DNA from: an uncultured Alphaproteobacteria bacterium
GTDB taxonomy: Bacteria; Pseudomonadota; Alphaproteobacteria; RF32; CAG-239
Length of the DNA stretch: 64,000 nt
Assembly: GCA_934254925.1 (NCBI GenBank)
Contig: CAKQMD010000002.1
Location: 1-64,000, forward strand
Direction of reading: 5' to 3'
Shown here: positions 32,870-42,086 of the stretch, piece by piece
How the letters are laid out: each line of letters starts with the position of its first letter
Numbering within the stretch: the stretch's first letter is position 1
Notes under the pieces: generated by a model
Database searches by the model: none
Told to the model about the DNA's origin: nothing
The model's input: only the letters and a program-made list of their open reading frames with translations
Made by a program: the position numbers and the translations under genes

Positions 32870-33751
32870 ATGGAAAATTCGCTTGGAATTAACGGACTTG
32901 ACTTTTCTCCTGAAATTAACTTGGTTAGGTATCTGCAGTCGATTCGGAAATTTCCCATTTTGACTTTGGAAAAAGAATATGAACTGGCTGTGGAATATCA
33001 GAAAACAAAAAATCCGCAATTAGCTCATCAGTTGATTAACTCGCACCTGCGTTTGGTGGTGAAGGTCGTCTCTAAGTATAAGGGATACGGTTTGCCGATT
33101 TCCGAAATGATTTCGGAAGGCAATATCGGTCTGCTTTATGCCGTGGAGAAATTCGATCCTGACAAGGGATTCCGCTTCTCGACCTACGCGATGTGGTGGA
33201 TTAAAGCCTCGGTTCAAAAGTATATCCTTAATTCCTGGTCTTTGGTTAAGATCGGCACGACGGCCGCTCAGAAAAAGCTGTTCTTTAATCTGCGCAAGAT
33301 TAAAAACAAGCTGAATTTGATGGATGACCGTGAGATGTCAAGCAAGATTATCAGCGGGATCGCCAAGTCTTTGGACGTCAGTGTCCAAGACGTGACGGAA
33401 ATGAATACCCGGCTGAAGTCGCATGACGGATCCCTCAACGTGATGATCGACACCGGGTCGGACAACGGGAGCGAGTGGATGGATTTTATTTCAGACAACA
33501 AACCCAATCAGGAAGAAGTCCTGGCTTATTCCGAAACGATGTCTTACCGTAAGCGGTTGTTCAATGAGGCTTTGGGCTGTTTGAACAAGCGTGAAAAGGA
33601 TATTTTGTTCAAGCGGCGTCTGGTGGAAAAATCCGTGACATTGGACGATTTGAGCAAAACTTATGCAATTTCTAAAGAAAGGGTACGGCAGATTGAATTG
33701 AATTCGATTAAGAAAATCAAGAAATCAATCGGTCTTAACACTTTGAACTAG
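32870..33751 (+). CDS. rpoH: Heat-shock sigma factor RpoH (sigma-32)
   Basis: Directs RNA polymerase to heat-shock promoters. The 293-residue protein has region 2 (NSHLRLVVKVVSKYKGYGLPISEMISEGNIGLLYAVEKFDP, then FRFSTYAMWWIKASVQKYI), the RpoH box QKKLFFNLRKIK (about 134-145) that separates it from other sigma-70 members, and region 4 with SKERVRQIELNSIKKIK. ATG 32870 is preceded by AAAGGAGAG. The leader hairpin suggests translational control. It ends at a strong bidirectional terminator. Confidence 0.93.
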   Translation: MENSLGINGLDFSPEINLVRYLQSIRKFPILTLEKEYELAVEYQKTKNPQLAHQLINSHLRLVVKVVSKYKGYGLPISEMISEGNIGLLYAVEKFDPDKGFRFSTYAMWWIKASVQKYILNSWSLVKIGTTAAQKKLFFNLRKIKNKLNLMDDREMSSKIISGIAKSLDVSVQDVTEMNTRLKSHDGSLNVMIDTGSDNGSEWMDFISDNKPNQEEVLAYSETMSYRKRLFNEALGCLNKREKDILFKRRLVEKSVTLDDLSKTYAISKERVRQIELNSIKKIKKSIGLNTLN

Positions 33752-33765
33752 GTTTAATTACATAT

Positions 33766-33800
33766 AAAAAAACGCCCGCTTGAAGAAAACGGGCGTTTTT
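33766..33800. terminator. Bidirectional terminator between rpoH and the next gene
   Basis: AAAAAACGCCCG - loop - CGGGCGTTTTTT with A- and T-runs on both sides serves the convergent rpoH and 33806-34294 genes. Confidence 0.9.
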
Positions 33801-33805
33801 TACGG

Positions 33806-34294
33806 TTATTTTTCAGACGGAGGAGTGATCAGGTCGCTTCCCCAGCCTTCGGCCAGCTTTTCCAGGCGGTTGTCTATCGTTTTCAGGCGTTTTTGCGTGG
33901 AAAGCTTGTAGAGAAAAATAAACAAATTGGGAACCTCATAGTACACGATCAGGCCGATGGCGGCAGAGCCCAGCATAATGATGAGGTTGAAGATGTTGCC
34001 GAGAATGTAAAAGGCTTCATGGATGCTGAAGTTGCTCAAAACGTTCATGAAATAGATGAAGACACCGGCCAGGTTGAAGCAGCCGACAACCAGAAGTTTG
34101 GATGAATTTTTGGGATCGGTGATCAGCAAGGTTATTGTCGGCAGCAGTCCGATCATCAGGATCAAAACGGCGGGCAAAGTCGTCAACATCAATAAAAACA
34201 AAGCAAAAAACAGCATTGTCTTTTGAGTGATTGACAATCGGCGAAAAGCCGAAGCCAGACGGTTGTTATCTCCTTTTTTTCTGATTTTCTTCAT
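33806..34294 (-). CDS. Three-helix membrane protein
   Basis: A 162-residue inner-membrane protein with helices near residues 25-47, 60-85 and 95-115, a basic N-terminus and a charged C-terminal tail. ATG 34294 overlaps the stop of the kinase-like gene (ATGA), so the two are translated together; TTG 34306 is an alternative. It probably works with the kinase-like membrane-anchored protein. No family recognised. Confidence 0.65.
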   Translation of the reverse strand: MKKIRKKGDNNRLASAFRRLSITQKTMLFFALFLLMLTTLPAVLILMIGLLPTITLLITDPKNSSKLLVVGCFNLAGVFIYFMNVLSNFSIHEAFYILGNIFNLIIMLGSAAIGLIVYYEVPNLFIFLYKLSTQKRLKTIDNRLEKLAEGWGSDLITPPSEK

Positions 34295-36324
34295 TTCAGC
34301 ACCCAATGGATAACGTTAAGGATGAACGAACTGATCATGGTTAAGACGGCCAGAACGCCGGCAAATTTCAGCGCCAATTCGGTGGCTTCTTCGTCAAGTT
34401 TGTCGCCGCCGGTGATAATTCTGGTTTTCTCATGCAGCAGAGATTTAGCCAGAGCAGCCGCTTCCGTGTATTCGGCGCGGTCTTTTTGCCTTGCTTCCTC
34501 ATTTTCAAGAATATCGCAAAAGTCGATGATTTTACCGCTTTTGGCGCGCTGGATGATCTCACGTTCAAGATGTTTTTGATATTTGAGGTTATGGTAGCTT
34601 TTGATTACCGGTTTTGAGACGCTGATCAGCCACTGACAGAGATTGAAAAGCTGCAACGGGCCGTATTTGTTTTGCATGTTGGCGTAAAGGCGTATGATGG
34701 CGCTGATGCGAATGTCGTCACGGGCGGCGTTAAGATCGGTGATGATGCCGTCGATTTTTTTGCCCATTTTGCAACGCAGATAGGCGATGATGTTGCGGTC
34801 GTAAGGGGGCGTTTCTTGTTTTTTCAGGGCGTAAGCGTTGTCCAGCGCCTTGAGGACTTTGGGCGCGGAAGTGACAAAATCGTTGCCGATCAAGGGGCTG
34901 ATACAGGGTAGGTCTTCGTCGAAGTCATACATAATGCGGTCGATGCCGTATCCCATGTCCTTGCGGTTGATGTAAATGCGAAATTCCGCGGCATTGGTCG
35001 GTGCACGAAGGTTTTCTTGTTCCTGATACCAGTTTTTGATGATGTCGGATGAAAACAGTGCATGAAAGTCATCCAGGTTTTTGTGTTGTTTTTGTGCATA
35101 AAAGATGGCTTTGGGGGCTCCATTGGGAAAAATGCAGGTGTTGTTGTAGCGAATGGGCAGACTGGGGGCAATCAGGACACAGATCTGCGGTACAAGCATT
35201 TCCTCTTTTATTTCTTCAGATTTGATCAGGCGTTCAATTTTGCTGATGAGTTTGTCGTTGTCAAGAGAGCTTTTGGCCCATTCCAGGATCTTGCCGGACT
35301 TGATGATCTCCAGTGCTTCTTTTTGATTGGTCATTAAGGCGTAGGCAACGTTACGGCTGTTGTAGTATTTTTCTCCGTTGACGATGAGGGCTTTGGGCGA
35401 GCGCTCACTCGGCGCCGGATTGGAAAAGCTGTTGGCTTTTCCTTCCAGAAAGTTGTAAATTTGGATGTAATTCCAGCGTTGAGCCGGATCGTCGTTGACC
35501 ATGCCTTTAAAAAGGTTAACATAAGCGTTGGGAATTCGCTCTTCATTCGTGAGGGTTAGATAGCTGCCTTTTTTGAGTTTTAAGCGCAAAACCTCCGGTA
35601 AGGAAAGCTCTTTGAGCAGTTCTTTGCGGGTAATCAGACAAAGGGCGGTTACGCCGACGGCGTAAATATCGTCCTGATCCGTGCCGCTGCCGCGGCCTTC
35701 GGGATCAGACATCAGGCTTTCCATGGTTTCAAAGGCCGGCGGCTGATGAAAAGCGGGGAAAGAGGCGGCGCAATCCCCGACGATGATTTCATGGCGCATA
35801 CGATCGCGGTAAAAGAGGTTATCCAAGCGGATGGAACGGTGCGTGATGGAATAACCTTTCAAGGCCTCGGCGGCGGAGATCATTGAGATAATCGCCGATT
35901 TAAGTTTGTCGGCATTAGCGGCGTAGTCGATGTCGTTTTCTGTAAAATCTATCACTTTACCGCCGAGAGGCGTTTGATAGATCAGTGCTTGGTTGCGGGA
36001 ATTTTGCTTGGGATAGTCGATGATGCCGTACTCGACCATTTTCATCAAATTCGGGTTGTCAATGGATTTCAGATAAGGCAAAATGGCGTTGCGCGGCGAT
36101 GTCTCGTTGCTGCAGACAAGAGCGAAAAGCTCGCGTTTGGCGTCTACCTTGTCATTGACTTTATAGGCAACGGCGCCGTTCATGTCCAAATGCGGCAAAG
36201 GAACGTCAAAGTTGATCTCATAACGCTCTTTTAACAAAAATAAAGAAGAATTGGCCGGGGTTTGGCTTTTTTTCGGCGTTTCCGGCTTTGGTGCTTCTTC
36301 TGTCTGTTTTTCTTCATCAGCCAT
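34291..36324 (-). CDS. Membrane-anchored protein-kinase-like protein, probable pseudokinase
   Basis: A 677-residue protein. Residues 30-300 follow a Ser/Thr kinase fold: a lobe with LVCSNETSPRNAILPYLKSI, the catalytic loop THRSIRLDNLFY (161-172) where HRD is HRS, so the catalytic Asp is Ser164 while Asn169 is kept, and GDCA (184) in the DFG position. A glycine-rich loop and the beta3 Lys are not clear. Residues 300-630 are helical and unknown. A final membrane helix lies at about 655-675. Loss of the Asp argues for a scaffold or sensor role. It is coupled by overlap to a three-helix membrane protein. Confidence 0.65.
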   Translation of the reverse strand: MADEEKQTEEAPKPETPKKSQTPANSSLFLLKERYEINFDVPLPHLDMNGAVAYKVNDKVDAKRELFALVCSNETSPRNAILPYLKSIDNPNLMKMVEYGIIDYPKQNSRNQALIYQTPLGGKVIDFTENDIDYAANADKLKSAIISMISAAEALKGYSITHRSIRLDNLFYRDRMRHEIIVGDCAASFPAFHQPPAFETMESLMSDPEGRGSGTDQDDIYAVGVTALCLITRKELLKELSLPEVLRLKLKKGSYLTLTNEERIPNAYVNLFKGMVNDDPAQRWNYIQIYNFLEGKANSFSNPAPSERSPKALIVNGEKYYNSRNVAYALMTNQKEALEIIKSGKILEWAKSSLDNDKLISKIERLIKSEEIKEEMLVPQICVLIAPSLPIRYNNTCIFPNGAPKAIFYAQKQHKNLDDFHALFSSDIIKNWYQEQENLRAPTNAAEFRIYINRKDMGYGIDRIMYDFDEDLPCISPLIGNDFVTSAPKVLKALDNAYALKKQETPPYDRNIIAYLRCKMGKKIDGIITDLNAARDDIRISAIIRLYANMQNKYGPLQLFNLCQWLISVSKPVIKSYHNLKYQKHLEREIIQRAKSGKIIDFCDILENEEARQKDRAEYTEAAALAKSLLHEKTRIITGGDKLDEEATELALKFAGVLAVLTMISSFILNVIHWVLK

Positions 36325-36485
36325 TTTTTAGAATTCTCTCTGTCCGTTGCTTTCTATTTTCAGCTTATCATAGTCAAATATCGTTAACAAAGCGCAAATA
36401 TTTTGCCAAAAATTAAAAAATGGTGCAAAAGCGGGGAAATGGTTGAGTTTAAAAAAAAATGACTTAGTATATATCAATGTGACAT

Positions 36486-37643
36486 ATGAGAGATGATTTT
36501 AAGATTATGGCGCAAGAAACGACTTATATCGACGAAGCTGTTCATCTTCAGGATTCTTTGGAAGACCTGAACGGTGCCGTTCGGCCTCAGCATCCGGAAA
36601 CGGCTTTGCTGGCAGAGGCCGAAAAATATCATGCCGGCCGTGACGAACTGGAAAAGCCGGACGCGGCAACGGATCTCTTGTCTGCGACGGACGCTGCCAT
36701 TGCGGAGCAGCGGAAAGAAGAGGCCGGGAAAGCTTTCTGGAAAGAGATTGACGTGAGCTTGGCCGATATTATTGAGCGGCTTTTTGAGAAGTCTTTGCGT
36801 CCGATCGTGCTGATCCGCGATGATCGGGTGGAATATATCAATGACACGATGGCCAATGTTTTGCGGCTTTCCTCAAAGGGCGAGGCCTTGGGGGAAACTT
36901 TTCTTAAGTTTGTTGCAGAAGAGGATTGGAACCTGTTGGCGGAAAACATCGGCGCGATGCTGACGGAAAACCGCAGCGTGGCCGTGCGCCTGAAATCTGC
37001 CGGGGACAAGTTGTATCCGACGCATTTGGAGGCGCTTTATATTGCCGACAGTCAGCATTTTTCGTTTATTTTGATCGGTGACAGTATCCATGTGCGGGAA
37101 GAAGAACCTTCGCCGCGGGCGCCTGTCGGCGGCGTTGCCTGCCTGTTTGACCCCCAAACCGGGCTGCCGAACTTTTATTTGTTTGAGGATCGCCTGCAAA
37201 TGGCGGTCAATGCCGAAAATTATAAGGATATTCGGTTGAACAAGAATATTATTGCGGTGATGGGAATTTCCATTGACAATCTGGAAGATTTTCGGAAACT
37301 GGGGCTGGAAAACTTCGTGATGAAGCGTTTGGCGGCGACTTTGGCGGCGACCATTAAGAAAAGCTATACGGCGGCGGCCGGATTGAAAATTCAGTTCTGG
37401 GTAATGATCAATGACGTGAACACCCTGCATGACTTGGAAGTGGAAGTCGAAAAAATCAAGGCTGTTTTTGACGAAGGCGTCAGGGACAATTTTACCATTC
37501 ATGCTTTGCATACCAGCATTGGAGTCAGCGTTTTTCCCAATCCGGCCAAATCGGCCAAAAAGCTGATGCAGCAGGCCATTTACGCCACGGTGGCGGCGCA
37601 AAAGGCCGGTGGCAACAAGCTGATCTATTATCGTGATCAATAA
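36486..37643 (+). CDS. PAS protein with degenerate GGDEF domain
   Basis: A 385-residue cytosolic protein. The N-terminus is acidic and loosely ordered. Residues 95-205 form a PAS-like sensor (RPIVLIRDDRVEYINDTMANVLRLS). Residues 215-385 follow the GGDEF plan, opening DPQTGLPNFYLFEDRL, but the active-site GGDEF is replaced by a LKIQFWVMI stretch, so diguanylate cyclase activity is not expected. It may bind a nucleotide or partner. ATG 36486 or 36510 are both possible; neither has a strong ribosome binding site. The end overlaps convergent hdaA by seven bases. Confidence 0.7.
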   Translation: MRDDFKIMAQETTYIDEAVHLQDSLEDLNGAVRPQHPETALLAEAEKYHAGRDELEKPDAATDLLSATDAAIAEQRKEEAGKAFWKEIDVSLADIIERLFEKSLRPIVLIRDDRVEYINDTMANVLRLSSKGEALGETFLKFVAEEDWNLLAENIGAMLTENRSVAVRLKSAGDKLYPTHLEALYIADSQHFSFILIGDSIHVREEEPSPRAPVGGVACLFDPQTGLPNFYLFEDRLQMAVNAENYKDIRLNKNIIAVMGISIDNLEDFRKLGLENFVMKRLAATLAATIKKSYTAAAGLKIQFWVMINDVNTLHDLEVEVEKIKAVFDEGVRDNFTIHALHTSIGVSVFPNPAKSAKKLMQQAIYATVAAQKAGGNKLIYYRDQ

Positions 37644-38368
37644 AATTCCTTAAATAGTTCGCCCTGCTGATCTTGTTCGAGTTCGGCGATGGCCTCTTTA
37701 ACCAAAGGAACGGTGACAGCCCTTTTTAGTGCCAGAGAAATGCGGTCGATGGCGGCTACCAGACGGCGGGCATAGGCAAAAGAACGTTGCATGTTGGCCA
37801 GGATATAAGAAATGATTTCCGGCGAGGGCAGAATTTGACGATCGGCAAACAGTTTGATCAACAGAGCCGAAAGCAGCTCATCGTCCGGGGCTTTGATTTC
37901 CAGGGACGGAACGATGTTCAGGCGCGATCGTAAGTCGGGCAGGGTCAGCGGCAGTCTGGCCGGCGCTTCGTTTGAGGTAAACAGAATGTTTCCGCCTTCG
38001 TTGCGATACAGGTTATAAAGATGGAACATGGCCTCCTGGTCAAAAGGACGATGCAGGTTTTCAACGATCAGGCAACGGTTTTGGGCAAAAAGGTCGTGGA
38101 TATCTTCCAAGCGCAGACGCGAAGCTTGAACCAGCGGCAGGCGATACGGATCATGGGTGATGCGGGCGACGTTTCCGGCAAAGACATGAGCCAGGTGGGT
38201 TTTGCCGCATCCTTCCGAGCCATAAATGCAAACGGCGAAAAACGGCCAGTCCGGCCAACGGTCTATCATTTGCACGGCTTCGACGTTGCAGGGCGCAACC
38301 AAGTAGTCGTCCTTGCCAAAGCAAGGATGATTGGGAAAATCCAAAGCCAGTTGTCTTGTTTTGCTCAT
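37637..38368 (-). CDS. hdaA: DnaA-like replication regulator (HdaA/Hda-type)
   Basis: Helps switch off DnaA after initiation. The 243-residue protein has an N-terminal clamp-binding motif RQLALDF (QLxLxF type), Walker A GSEGCGKTHL (about 51-60), the IVENLHRP Walker-B-like strand, and AAA+ lid motifs to about 230. There is no DNA-binding domain IV, which separates it from DnaA. It lies 17 bp after cckA and is probably the last gene of the flagellar/cckA operon, linking replication control with CckA cell-cycle signalling. Confidence 0.85.
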   Translation of the reverse strand: MSKTRQLALDFPNHPCFGKDDYLVAPCNVEAVQMIDRWPDWPFFAVCIYGSEGCGKTHLAHVFAGNVARITHDPYRLPLVQASRLRLEDIHDLFAQNRCLIVENLHRPFDQEAMFHLYNLYRNEGGNILFTSNEAPARLPLTLPDLRSRLNIVPSLEIKAPDDELLSALLIKLFADRQILPSPEIISYILANMQRSFAYARRLVAAIDRISLALKRAVTVPLVKEAIAELEQDQQGELFKEFY

Positions 38369-38385
38369 GAGGGCCCCTTTGTTCT

Positions 38386-41037
38386 TCAGTCTTTATTTAA
38401 GACATCAAAGACGCGGGATGTCAAGTCGCCAAGGCTGAAAGGTTTGGTGATAAATTCAAAATCGGCGGCGTTTTTCAATTCCTGGCGGACCATTTCTTCC
38501 GAATATCCCGAGGCCAAAATGACCTTAACGGCGGGCAAAAGCTCTTTGACGCGGGCGATAAGTTCGGCTCCGCTGATTCCCGGCATAACCATATCGGTGA
38601 TCAAAAGATCAAATTTTAGGTCTTGTTCCAGATGTTTCAAAGCGTTTTCTCCGGAGTTGCAGGCGACGACATCATAGCCTTTTTTCTTGAGGGCTCGGAC
38701 AGCGAAGGTGCGGACGGAGTCTTCGTCTTCAACAAACAAAATGCGGGTTTGCGAAGGATCTTTACCGTTTTTGGCCGGGGTGCGGTCGATGGTGGACAAG
38801 TTGAGGCCGAAAATGAGTTTTTCACTTACGGCCGTCGGCGCCTTGATTTTTTCCTGAACCGAGAGAATCGGCGTTCCGTCTTGGTTGGTGACGACTTCTT
38901 TTTCCGGATGCGGAGCGGCGGCTTCGTCAATATTGGAGTCAAAGCGCGGTAGATATACCGAAAAAGTGGTGCCGACGCCAACGGTCGAATCGACTTTTAT
39001 AAAGCCTTCGGTCTGGCGAACGATGCCGTAAACCATGGCCAGGCCAAGTCCTGTTCCCGATCCGACAACGTTTTGTTTGGTGGAGAAGAATGGATCGAAA
39101 ATGCGAATCAGGTTTTCCGCAGGAATGCCGCAGCCGGTATCGGTAACGTCAATGACGACGAATTCTCCCGGTTTGACGACATCGTCGCCGAAGCGGTAGT
39201 TTTCACTCAAAACGTCTACTCGGGTTGAAATGGTTAAGGTGCCGCTGCCTTCCATGGCGTCTTTGGCGTTGACGGCCAGGTTTATGATGACCTGTGAAAA
39301 CTGAACTGGATCGACTTTGATATATCCTAAATCTTTGCCGTGGCGGAATTTCAGCGTAATCTGTTCGCCCAGAATGCGCTTGAGCATATGGCTGAGTTCG
39401 GCAAAGTTTTCGGTAATATCGATTAATTTGGGCTTGAGCGGTTGTTTGCGGGAGAAGGCCAGCAGTTGGCGTACAAGGCCGGCGGCACGGTTGGCGTTTT
39501 GCTTGATTTGGATCAGGTCGGCAAAGGAGGGGTCGCCGACGCCGTGACGTTGCAACAGCAAGTCACAGAAGCCGATCATGGCGGTCAGAAGATTGTTGAA
39601 GTCATGGGCGACGCCGCCGGCCAGTTGGCCGACTGCCTGCATTTTTTGGGCTTGGGCAAATTGTTGTTCCAAAGACTTTTGGCGCGTGGCGTCAATCAGA
39701 TACAAGACCATGCCGTCGATGTTAGAGGCGTCGGCGGCATAAAATTTTTGCATGGGGCTGATGTAAATCGCTGCCACTTTTTCGCCGTTTTCTCCGCTGA
39801 GGTGGACTTCCAAATGTTGGGTAGTTTGACGTTCGGCGTTGATATTGGCAAAGTCGTTTTTCAAGGAAACGCTGTCTTCGGCCTTTATGCAATTAAAGAT
39901 CGGACGGTTGAACAGTTTGTCGCGAGGCAGGCCCAGAAAAGTACAGGCCGAGGCATTGGCGTCTTTGATCAACCCTTCGGTGTCGGTAAAGACGATGCCG
40001 ACGGGCGCGTTGTTGAACAGCCAGCTGATTTGGTCGCAGGAGTGATCCAGTTTCTGTTGCAGCTCCTTTTCCGAAGGAAGGCCGGTAATGACGACGCCGC
40101 GCGTTTTGAGTTCATCGTCTTCGCGGAAGCTCTGTTGAAAGACGTAGGCTTCAATGCTGTCGTGGGCGGCGTTTTTGAAATGAAGCTCCCCTTGCCATAA
40201 GGAGTGGCGCGGCGGCAAAGGTGTGTTGTTGCTTAACAGGCTGCCGAGGCTGCGGCCCAAGACTTCTTCGTGCGAGAGGCCGAGAAGTTCGGAGAAGGCG
40301 TTGTTGGCATATTCGAGGGTATAGTCTTTGGCGGCGATATACAGTCCGGCGGGGAGGTGATCCATAAAATCATGCAGGGATTTGTGCTCTTGGCGAAAGA
40401 GCTGTTCCATGTTCTTTTGTGCGGTGATGTTGTCTGCTGACCAAAACAGGTATGTGTCCTTTTTGATGGCGCGGATTGAGAAGGGGCCTTCAAAAATGTC
40501 CGTCTTTTTTAGAAAAATCGGTTGTACCGAGATTTCAAACCATTCTTCGTCGTTGAAGATTTTACTGTCGTCTCGGCGCAAGATCAGCGACAGTTGTACG
40601 GTTTCTCGACTAAGGTTGCTGCAGGCGGTCTGAAGCCGGTAAAAGGCGGCTTTGTTGGCGGAGGAATCGGCCAAATGTTCCTCCAGAAACCCCAGAATCG
40701 GCAGTCCTTTGAACAAATCTCGCGCCGGGTCGTTTTCCAAAACGGGGTGTCCGGCAGAATTGTCGATGCGCTTGATTTTGAAGTCGTTGCGGATGATCTC
40801 GTTGGCAAAACCGCCGTAGCTAATCGCCTGTTCTCCGGCATCCAGCGTTTTGATCGTCAGGCTGAGGCAGATTGTGGTCATGATGACCGTGGCTCCTATC
40901 AGCGGCAGAAAATAGGCCGGATAAAACAAGAACAACATGATGATCACCGTGAGCACAACCAGGGCATAGGCCAGGGAGACCAGGCGTTTTTGCAAAAGCT
41001 TATCCGGACGTTTATTGTTTTTTGAGCTGCATAACAT
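38386..41037 (-). CDS. cckA: Cell-cycle hybrid histidine kinase CckA
   Basis: Phosphorelay kinase/phosphatase that controls the master regulator CtrA in Alphaproteobacteria. The 883-residue protein has two membrane helices (about 18-65), two or three PAS domains (about 215-440), the HisKA stretch GGVAHDFNNLLTAMIGFCDLL with the phospho-His (about 480-500), an ATPase domain (VDPVQFSQVIINLAVNAKDAM, TDTGCGIP, GTGLGLAMVYGIV) and a C-terminal receiver (ILFVEDEDSVRTF ... LLITDMVMPG). This order is that of CckA. Its start overlaps the end of flhB by 26 bp. Confidence 0.92.
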   Translation of the reverse strand: MLCSSKNNKRPDKLLQKRLVSLAYALVVLTVIIMLFLFYPAYFLPLIGATVIMTTICLSLTIKTLDAGEQAISYGGFANEIIRNDFKIKRIDNSAGHPVLENDPARDLFKGLPILGFLEEHLADSSANKAAFYRLQTACSNLSRETVQLSLILRRDDSKIFNDEEWFEISVQPIFLKKTDIFEGPFSIRAIKKDTYLFWSADNITAQKNMEQLFRQEHKSLHDFMDHLPAGLYIAAKDYTLEYANNAFSELLGLSHEEVLGRSLGSLLSNNTPLPPRHSLWQGELHFKNAAHDSIEAYVFQQSFREDDELKTRGVVITGLPSEKELQQKLDHSCDQISWLFNNAPVGIVFTDTEGLIKDANASACTFLGLPRDKLFNRPIFNCIKAEDSVSLKNDFANINAERQTTQHLEVHLSGENGEKVAAIYISPMQKFYAADASNIDGMVLYLIDATRQKSLEQQFAQAQKMQAVGQLAGGVAHDFNNLLTAMIGFCDLLLQRHGVGDPSFADLIQIKQNANRAAGLVRQLLAFSRKQPLKPKLIDITENFAELSHMLKRILGEQITLKFRHGKDLGYIKVDPVQFSQVIINLAVNAKDAMEGSGTLTISTRVDVLSENYRFGDDVVKPGEFVVIDVTDTGCGIPAENLIRIFDPFFSTKQNVVGSGTGLGLAMVYGIVRQTEGFIKVDSTVGVGTTFSVYLPRFDSNIDEAAAPHPEKEVVTNQDGTPILSVQEKIKAPTAVSEKLIFGLNLSTIDRTPAKNGKDPSQTRILFVEDEDSVRTFAVRALKKKGYDVVACNSGENALKHLEQDLKFDLLITDMVMPGISGAELIARVKELLPAVKVILASGYSEEMVRQELKNAADFEFITKPFSLGDLTSRVFDVLNKD

Positions 41038-42082
41038 AACGAATTACCTCGGCAACGGCTTTAAAGTGTTCTTCCGGAATCATTTGATCCAGTTCGGTGG
41101 ATGCAAACAGGGCACGGGCCAAAGGCGGATTTTCGACAACGGGGACTTCGTTTTCTTCGGCGATTTCCCTAATTCTCAGAGCTACGTTGTCCAAACCTTT
41201 GGCGACGACGATCGGCGCATCCATTTTTTCCATTTTATATTCCAGGGCGACGGCATAGTGCGTCGGGTTGACGACGACGACGTCGGCACGGGGAACGGCT
41301 TCCATCATACGGTGGCGGGCCCTTTCCATGCGAATCTGCCGGATCCTTGACTTTACCAGCGGATCTCCTTCCATTTGCTTATATTCGTCCTTGACTTCTT
41401 GGCGGGTCATCCGCAGTTTTTTCAAGTGGGAATATTTCTGGTAGGCGAAGTCTCCCAAAGCAATAATCAGGATCGCAATCACCACGGTGAAAACTAAGAG
41501 TATCACAATTTGGTGAATAAATCTTAAAATTGCCATAACTTCCATGGAAGGCAGAAGATTGACCTTTGAAAGATAGGGTTTGATAACCAGAATGGCGACA
41601 AAAGTGATGGCGGCAATTTTGATGATGCCTTTAAGGCTTTCGACGATTTTTTTCATGTTGATAAAATTGGGCAATTGGGCAAAGACGTTCAGTTTGTTCC
41701 AATTGGGTTCCAACTTTTTGGGAGCGAAAACAAAGCCGGTTTGTGCCACGCTGGCGAAGATGCCGAGCAACATGAAGACGGCAAAGGGAATCGCCAGAAT
41801 CTTGAATAGGCCGAGGGCGGTATGAATCAGCAACAGCTGAAGATGTTTGGGATCCGTCGGAATGGAATCGGGGGCTTCAATGAATTTGACGGAGAGCATG
41901 TAAAACCATTTTCCCATCAGCGGGACGGCCAGCCAAATGACAAACAGCATGCCGACGAGCATGATAAAGCTTTTGGCATCCTGCGAGATGGCAATGTCGC
42001 CTTCCTCTTTGGCTTTGGAGATTTTTCGTTCCGAAGGTTCTTCGGTTTTTGAGGATTCGTCTTCGTCTTCCGGTGCGACCAT
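41012..42082 (-). CDS. flhB: Flagellar type III export switch protein FlhB
   Basis: Membrane component of the flagellar export gate that changes substrate specificity by self-cleavage. At 356 residues it has the usual length: an acidic/basic N-terminus (EDESSKTEEPSERKISKAKEEG), four membrane helices up to about 215, and a cytoplasmic domain with the cleavage site VVVNPTHYAVAL. It sits between fliR (4-bp gap) and cckA (26-bp overlap), so export apparatus and cell-cycle kinase are cotranscribed. Confidence 0.95.
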   Translation of the reverse strand: MVAPEDEDESSKTEEPSERKISKAKEEGDIAISQDAKSFIMLVGMLFVIWLAVPLMGKWFYMLSVKFIEAPDSIPTDPKHLQLLLIHTALGLFKILAIPFAVFMLLGIFASVAQTGFVFAPKKLEPNWNKLNVFAQLPNFINMKKIVESLKGIIKIAAITFVAILVIKPYLSKVNLLPSMEVMAILRFIHQIVILLVFTVVIAILIIALGDFAYQKYSHLKKLRMTRQEVKDEYKQMEGDPLVKSRIRQIRMERARHRMMEAVPRADVVVVNPTHYAVALEYKMEKMDAPIVVAKGLDNVALRIREIAEENEVPVVENPPLARALFASTELDQMIPEEHFKAVAEVIRYVMQLKKQ

Positions 42083-42086
42083 GGCT

